Positions 32,303-35,500 of a stretch of 35,500 bases of DNA are shown in pieces. Positions within the stretch are counted from its first letter, which is position 1, and each line of letters begins with the position of its first letter. A program made the position numbers and the translations under genes. The notes below the pieces were generated by a model. It saw only the letters and a list, made by a program, of their open reading frames with translations. It did no database searches and had not been told where the DNA came from. Source of the DNA: Algoriphagus antarcticus (GTDB taxonomy: Bacteria > Bacteroidota > Bacteroidia > Cytophagales > Cyclobacteriaceae); the NCBI RefSeq assembly GCF_002150685.1, contig NZ_MSSW01000087.1, positions 1 to 35,500 of the forward strand, read 5' to 3'.

Positions 32303-34648
32303 ATGAATTCGTTTACAAAGGTTCTTTGGGTAATATTTTTCATGGCAATCAGTTCCCTGCAAGCGCAACAACTCACACAGACTATTCGTGGCACGGTGAT
32401 CGACCAAATCACCAAGGCTCCCATGCCTGGCGCAACGGTGGTTATTTTGGGTTCGGATCCAGTAATAGGCACGACCACTGCTATTGATGGAGATTTCAAA
32501 CTCGCTGATTTGCCTCTGGGTAGCTACTCGCTCAAGGTAAGTTTTATCGGCTTTAAGGAAATTATCTTTCCAAATGTCCAACTCAATTCTGGTAAGGAAG
32601 TCGTCCTGACTATTCCTTTGGAAGAAGACATTACTCAAATCGACGAATTCGTCGTCACAGCCACGGATAAAGACAGAACGATCAATGACATGATTCAGGT
32701 CAGTGGACGAACTTTCTCTGTGGAGGAAGCAAGGAAGTTTGCCGCTGCAGTAAATGATCCTGGCCGAATGGCGGCTTCTTTCTCAGGTGTCACCAGTACA
32801 GATGATGGTAATAATAATATCTCCATTCGTGGAAATAGTCCGAATGGTTTGCTTTGGCGAATGGAGGGAATCGATATCCCAAATCCAAATCATTTTGTGA
32901 ACCCAGGTACTTCGGGTGGCGGTGTGTCTATCTTAAGTTCTCAGTTGCTGGCAAATTCGGATTTCCTGACGGGAGCTTTTCCTGCGGAATATGGCAATGC
33001 GCTTTCGGGAGTTTTTGATTTGAGCCTGCGAAAAGGGAATACTGAAAATCAGGAATTTACGCTTCAGGCAGGATTTCTAGGTTTGGATCTGGCAGCAGAA
33101 GGGCCTATTGCCAAGAACTACAAGGGTTCATATCTCATCAATTACCGCTATTCCACCCTTTCCATGCTTTCGAAAATCGGTCTTCCACTGGGTGATTTTG
33201 TGACCAATTTTCAGGATTTGTCCTTTAATATCTATTTGCCAACTGGACCGAAAAGCACCATTACCCTATTTGGATTTGGTGGAGTGAGTGATCAGGAAGG
33301 TGATGCATTGACGGATTCGTTGGTATGGGAATCTGAAGGTGATCGCTATGGAAGTACCTTTTTCTCTAATACTGGAGCTGTGGGTATAAAGCATTCTTAC
33401 ATCTTGAACGAAGCGAATTTCCTCCAAACTGCCGTGCTGGCTTCAGGAAATTCCTTGGGTACCACAGAATCAAGATTGAATGACGATTTGCAGTTTCAGG
33501 ATCGCTATTATGAAAATTACAGCAATTCGAAAATCACACTTAGCTCTGTCCTGAACACCAAGTTTTCTGCAAAAGCGAGTTTGAGATCTGGGTTTTATGT
33601 GAATCAACTTTATTACAATCTTCGCGAAGACGACTTCTATGAAGAGACACAAGGCCTGCAAACCAATATTAATTCTAAGGGCAATACGCAGAGTATTCAG
33701 GCTTTTTCCCAACTGAATTACCGTGCCAGTGAACGCCTGACTTTTAATGTCGGCTTGCATTACCTTCAACTTTTGCTGAACAATTCGAGCTCCATTGAGC
33801 CAAGACTAAGCGCTTCTTATGCGCTGGATGAAAAGCAACGTGTAAGTTTTGGCTACGGATTGCATTCTCAGGTGCAACCGCTGGGTACCTACTTTGCTGA
33901 GCAAGATGTAAACGGGCACATCACTTTTCCAAATGAGGATCTTGGTCTGAGCAAATCGCATCATTTTGTGTTGGGATATGATCGATCGCTGACGCCTTAC
34001 CTGCGTATGAAAGTGGAGACCTATTACCAGCATTTATTCAATATTCCGATCAAAAGCGGTGAGGATGAGACATATTCAATCATCAATCAGCAATGGACTT
34101 TTGCCACCGATCCACTTGTGAATGAGGGTTACGGCAAAAACTACGGAGTGGAGCTGACGCTGGAGCAGTTTACACACAATGACCTGTACTTCCTGCTTTC
34201 CACCTCTCTCTATAATTCCAAGTATAAAACCAATGAGGAGGTCTGGAGAAATACTGCCTACAATGGCAATTTCAATGTGACGCTGACTGCTGGCAAGGAA
34301 TTTAAACTCAAAAAAGAGCGGTTGCTAGGGCTGAATATTCGCGCGATTTACTCAGGTGGACTTCGCACTACGCCGATCAATCTGGAAGAATCCATAGAAA
34401 AAGGCCAAGGAATATACGATGAAACCCTAGCCTATACAGATCAGAATCCTGCTTATTTCCGAACAGACCTTCGCTTCAGTCTTAAGAAAAACAAGCCCAA
34501 ATCCACTCGCACGTGGGCGCTGGATATCCAAAACGCCACCAACCGCCAAAATATCTATGGCAGCTACTTCGAACCTATGAGCAGGGAAATCAAAACCTCC
34601 TATCAAACCTCGATTATTCCAATTTTAAGTTATCGGGTGGAGTTTTAA
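32303..34648 (+). CDS. TonB-dependent receptor (carboxypeptidase-like regulatory domain)
   Basis: A 781-residue outer-membrane receptor. It has a signal peptide (about 1-21, ending LQAQ), a CarboxypepD_reg-like domain (about 27-110, IRGTVIDQITKAPMPGATVVI) and a plug domain (about 115-235, with ISIRGNSPNGLLWRMEGIDIP and FPAEYGNALSGVFDL). The beta barrel ends SYRVEF. The plug differs from that of the first receptor in the window (GLLWRMEGIDIPNPNHF instead of NLVLLDGVPVYNASHLF), so the two belong to different subfamilies. No partner lipoprotein follows; a bidirectional-looking terminator lies directly downstream. The ligand is unknown. Confidence 0.9.
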   Translation: MNSFTKVLWVIFFMAISSLQAQQLTQTIRGTVIDQITKAPMPGATVVILGSDPVIGTTTAIDGDFKLADLPLGSYSLKVSFIGFKEIIFPNVQLNSGKEVVLTIPLEEDITQIDEFVVTATDKDRTINDMIQVSGRTFSVEEARKFAAAVNDPGRMAASFSGVTSTDDGNNNISIRGNSPNGLLWRMEGIDIPNPNHFVNPGTSGGGVSILSSQLLANSDFLTGAFPAEYGNALSGVFDLSLRKGNTENQEFTLQAGFLGLDLAAEGPIAKNYKGSYLINYRYSTLSMLSKIGLPLGDFVTNFQDLSFNIYLPTGPKSTITLFGFGGVSDQEGDALTDSLVWESEGDRYGSTFFSNTGAVGIKHSYILNEANFLQTAVLASGNSLGTTESRLNDDLQFQDRYYENYSNSKITLSSVLNTKFSAKASLRSGFYVNQLYYNLREDDFYEETQGLQTNINSKGNTQSIQAFSQLNYRASERLTFNVGLHYLQLLLNNSSSIEPRLSASYALDEKQRVSFGYGLHSQVQPLGTYFAEQDVNGHITFPNEDLGLSKSHHFVLGYDRSLTPYLRMKVETYYQHLFNIPIKSGEDETYSIINQQWTFATDPLVNEGYGKNYGVELTLEQFTHNDLYFLLSTSLYNSKYKTNEEVWRNTAYNGNFNVTLTAGKEFKLKKERLLGLNIRAIYSGGLRTTPINLEESIEKGQGIYDETLAYTDQNPAYFRTDLRFSLKKNKPKSTRTWALDIQNATNRQNIYGSYFEPMSREIKTSYQTSIIPILSYRVEF

Positions 34649-34650
34649 TA

Positions 34651-34685
34651 AAAAAACCGAAGTTTGAGAAAACTTCGGTTTTTTT
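34651..34685. terminator. Bidirectional rho-independent terminator
   Basis: AAAAAACCGAAGTTT (34651-34665) pairs fully with AAACTTCGGTTTTTT (34670-34684) around a GAGA loop. The A-run on one side and the T-run on the other allow termination in both directions. It can serve the receptor gene (2 bases after its stop) and the convergent TPR gene. Confidence 0.9.
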
Positions 34686-34700
34686 ATTCTAAAAAGGTTA

Positions 34701-34756
34701 AAGCGCTGCGCCTCCCGTACAGCTGTCTGGAGCGTCGCTGGGAGAGATAAAAATCC
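34701..34756. repeat. GC-rich dispersed repeat copy
   Basis: AAGCGCTGCGCCTCCCG and CGCTGGGAGAGATAAAAATCC are the ends of a copy related to those at 30271-30304 and 32190-32227. The inner part (CTCCC ... GGGAG) can fold into an imperfect hairpin. It fills the space between the terminator and the TPR gene. Confidence 0.55.
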
Positions 34757-34764
34757 TATTTAGG

Positions 34765-35500
34765 TTATTTCCCCTTCTCAGCCAGCATTGCTTGTCCTTT
34801 GATCAAATTCTTTTTGAAGAGCTCAAAATCGCGGTGTCTAGGTTCGGCACCCAGTTCCACAGCTTTTTTGAAAAGGGGAACAGCTTCTTCTACCCTTCCC
34901 AGAGCCATCAATCCTTCACCCATGGAGTCATAGACATTGGCAGAATTTGGATGATTTTCAAGATTGTTTTTGAAAAGTGATAAGGCTTGCTTGTACTTAT
35001 CGTAGCGCATCAGGCTATATCCTAACATATTAAAATCTTCCTCGGTTAATAATGAAGCAGGAATATACGTGCGTAGGTCTGTGATGAATATGTCAAATTC
35101 ATCGGGGCTAAGGGTATGTGCGGCCTTCACGATTTTCTTATTTGGATCAGAATAAAGCACTTGGCGGACAGATTGTGCTATTTGCGTTGGCTCCTGCATG
35201 AGTAGGAAATTCATCGATCCAGCTGATAACAGCACCGAGTATTCAGGGTGAATTTGAGCGTACTTATCAAAGAAGTCTACTTTACTTTTAATTAATAATC
35301 TGTAAAATTCTCGGGAATCCATCGAGAGTAGATTCATCATTGGAAACGCATTAAATCTTCTGCCTAAGATTACCATCGAGCTAACTTCAGGTACGGCTTG
35401 GGAAGACCAGATTAGCTGATCTCTAGTAAGCATCTCTAAAAACATTTCTGAATCCTGCTTATTTCCTGCTGACTTGCTTGCCATCCTTAGGTTTTGATAA
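34765..35500 (-). CDS. TPR-repeat protein, 5' end beyond the window
   Basis: The frame runs from the TAA at 34765 to the right edge with no stop, so the gene probably starts outside the window; an internal ATG at 35484 would give 239 residues but the sequence there has no signal peptide or typical N-terminus. Counting from that ATG, residues about 149-220 form two tetratricopeptide repeats (NMLGYSLMRYDKYKQALSLF and VYDSMGEGLMALGRVEEAVP). The part before (SVLLSAGSMNFLLMQEPTQI) loosely resembles the C-terminal end of alpha/beta hydrolases, where a GH is usual and GS is found here. An alpha/beta hydrolase with a C-terminal TPR tail is a guess; only the TPR part is firm. Confidence 0.6.
   Translation of the reverse strand, partial: YQNLRMASKSAGNKQDSEMFLEMLTRDQLIWSSQAVPEVSSMVILGRRFNAFPMMNLLSMDSREFYRLLIKSKVDFFDKYAQIHPEYSVLLSAGSMNFLLMQEPTQIAQSVRQVLYSDPNKKIVKAAHTLSPDEFDIFITDLRTYIPASLLTEEDFNMLGYSLMRYDKYKQALSLFKNNLENHPNSANVYDSMGEGLMALGRVEEAVPLFKKAVELGAEPRHRDFELFKKNLIKGQAMLAEKGK

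Overview
The window looks like a chromosomal segment from a member of the Bacteroidota, most likely an Algoriphagus-type cyclobacterium in the Cytophagales. The evidence is two TonB-dependent receptors with a carboxypeptidase-like N-terminal domain, a DUF4249 lipoprotein, a YpdA-type flavoprotein, FtsZ ending in the lineage-typical FLHDNVD tail, promoters of the TTTG / TAnnTTTG type, and mostly weak ribosome binding sites. The genus is inferred from protein character only; there is no rRNA in the window.

Layout. 1-529: no intact gene; a HicA-like toxin remnant on the minus strand and a perfect 20-bp palindrome. 530-3831: TonB-dependent receptor and DUF4249 outer-membrane lipoprotein, one transcription unit. 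3832-4429: gene-free, repeat-containing. 4430-7336 (minus): YpdA-like reductase, TANGO2/NRDE protein and an Old-Yellow-Enzyme alkene reductase with its own terminator. 7337-10140: BlaI-type repressor and M56 (BlaR1-type) membrane peptidase behind a promoter carrying three copies of TACGA-N6-TCGTA. 10372-11598: TetA-like MFS transporter. 11599-12395: no clear gene, possible decayed coding fragments. 12396-12640: CsbD-like stress protein with a strong terminator.

13081-28706 is the division and cell wall (dcw) cluster: mraZ, rsmH, ftsL-like, ftsI, murE, mraY, murD, ftsW, murG, murC, ftsQ, ftsA, ftsZ. Most genes overlap by 4 bases or abut. Breaks occur only between mraY and murD (a hairpin repeat), between ftsW and murG (an anomalous start), and between ftsA and ftsZ. 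MraZ-type boxes with a 10-bp period sit just upstream of mraZ, so the first gene product probably controls the operon. Together the products make UDP-MurNAc-tripeptide (MurC, MurD, MurE), lipid I (MraY) and lipid II (MurG), polymerise and cross-link it at the septum (FtsW, FtsI, FtsQ, FtsL) and build the Z ring (FtsA, FtsZ). murA, murB, murF and ddl are not in the window.

28710-35500: an FMN reductase convergent with ftsZ, purine nucleoside phosphorylase, a large SDR-fold protein with a zinc ribbon and no recognisable catalytic tyrosine, a second TonB-dependent receptor, and the 3' part of a TPR protein running off the right edge. The spaces between these genes are filled with a GC-rich dispersed repeat.

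I did not find a clearly new multi-gene system. The most interesting observations are the triple operator and 18-residue tandem repeats of the BlaI/M56 locus, the MraZ boxes, the missing canonical start of murG, the HicA relic and the tyrosine-less SDR protein.
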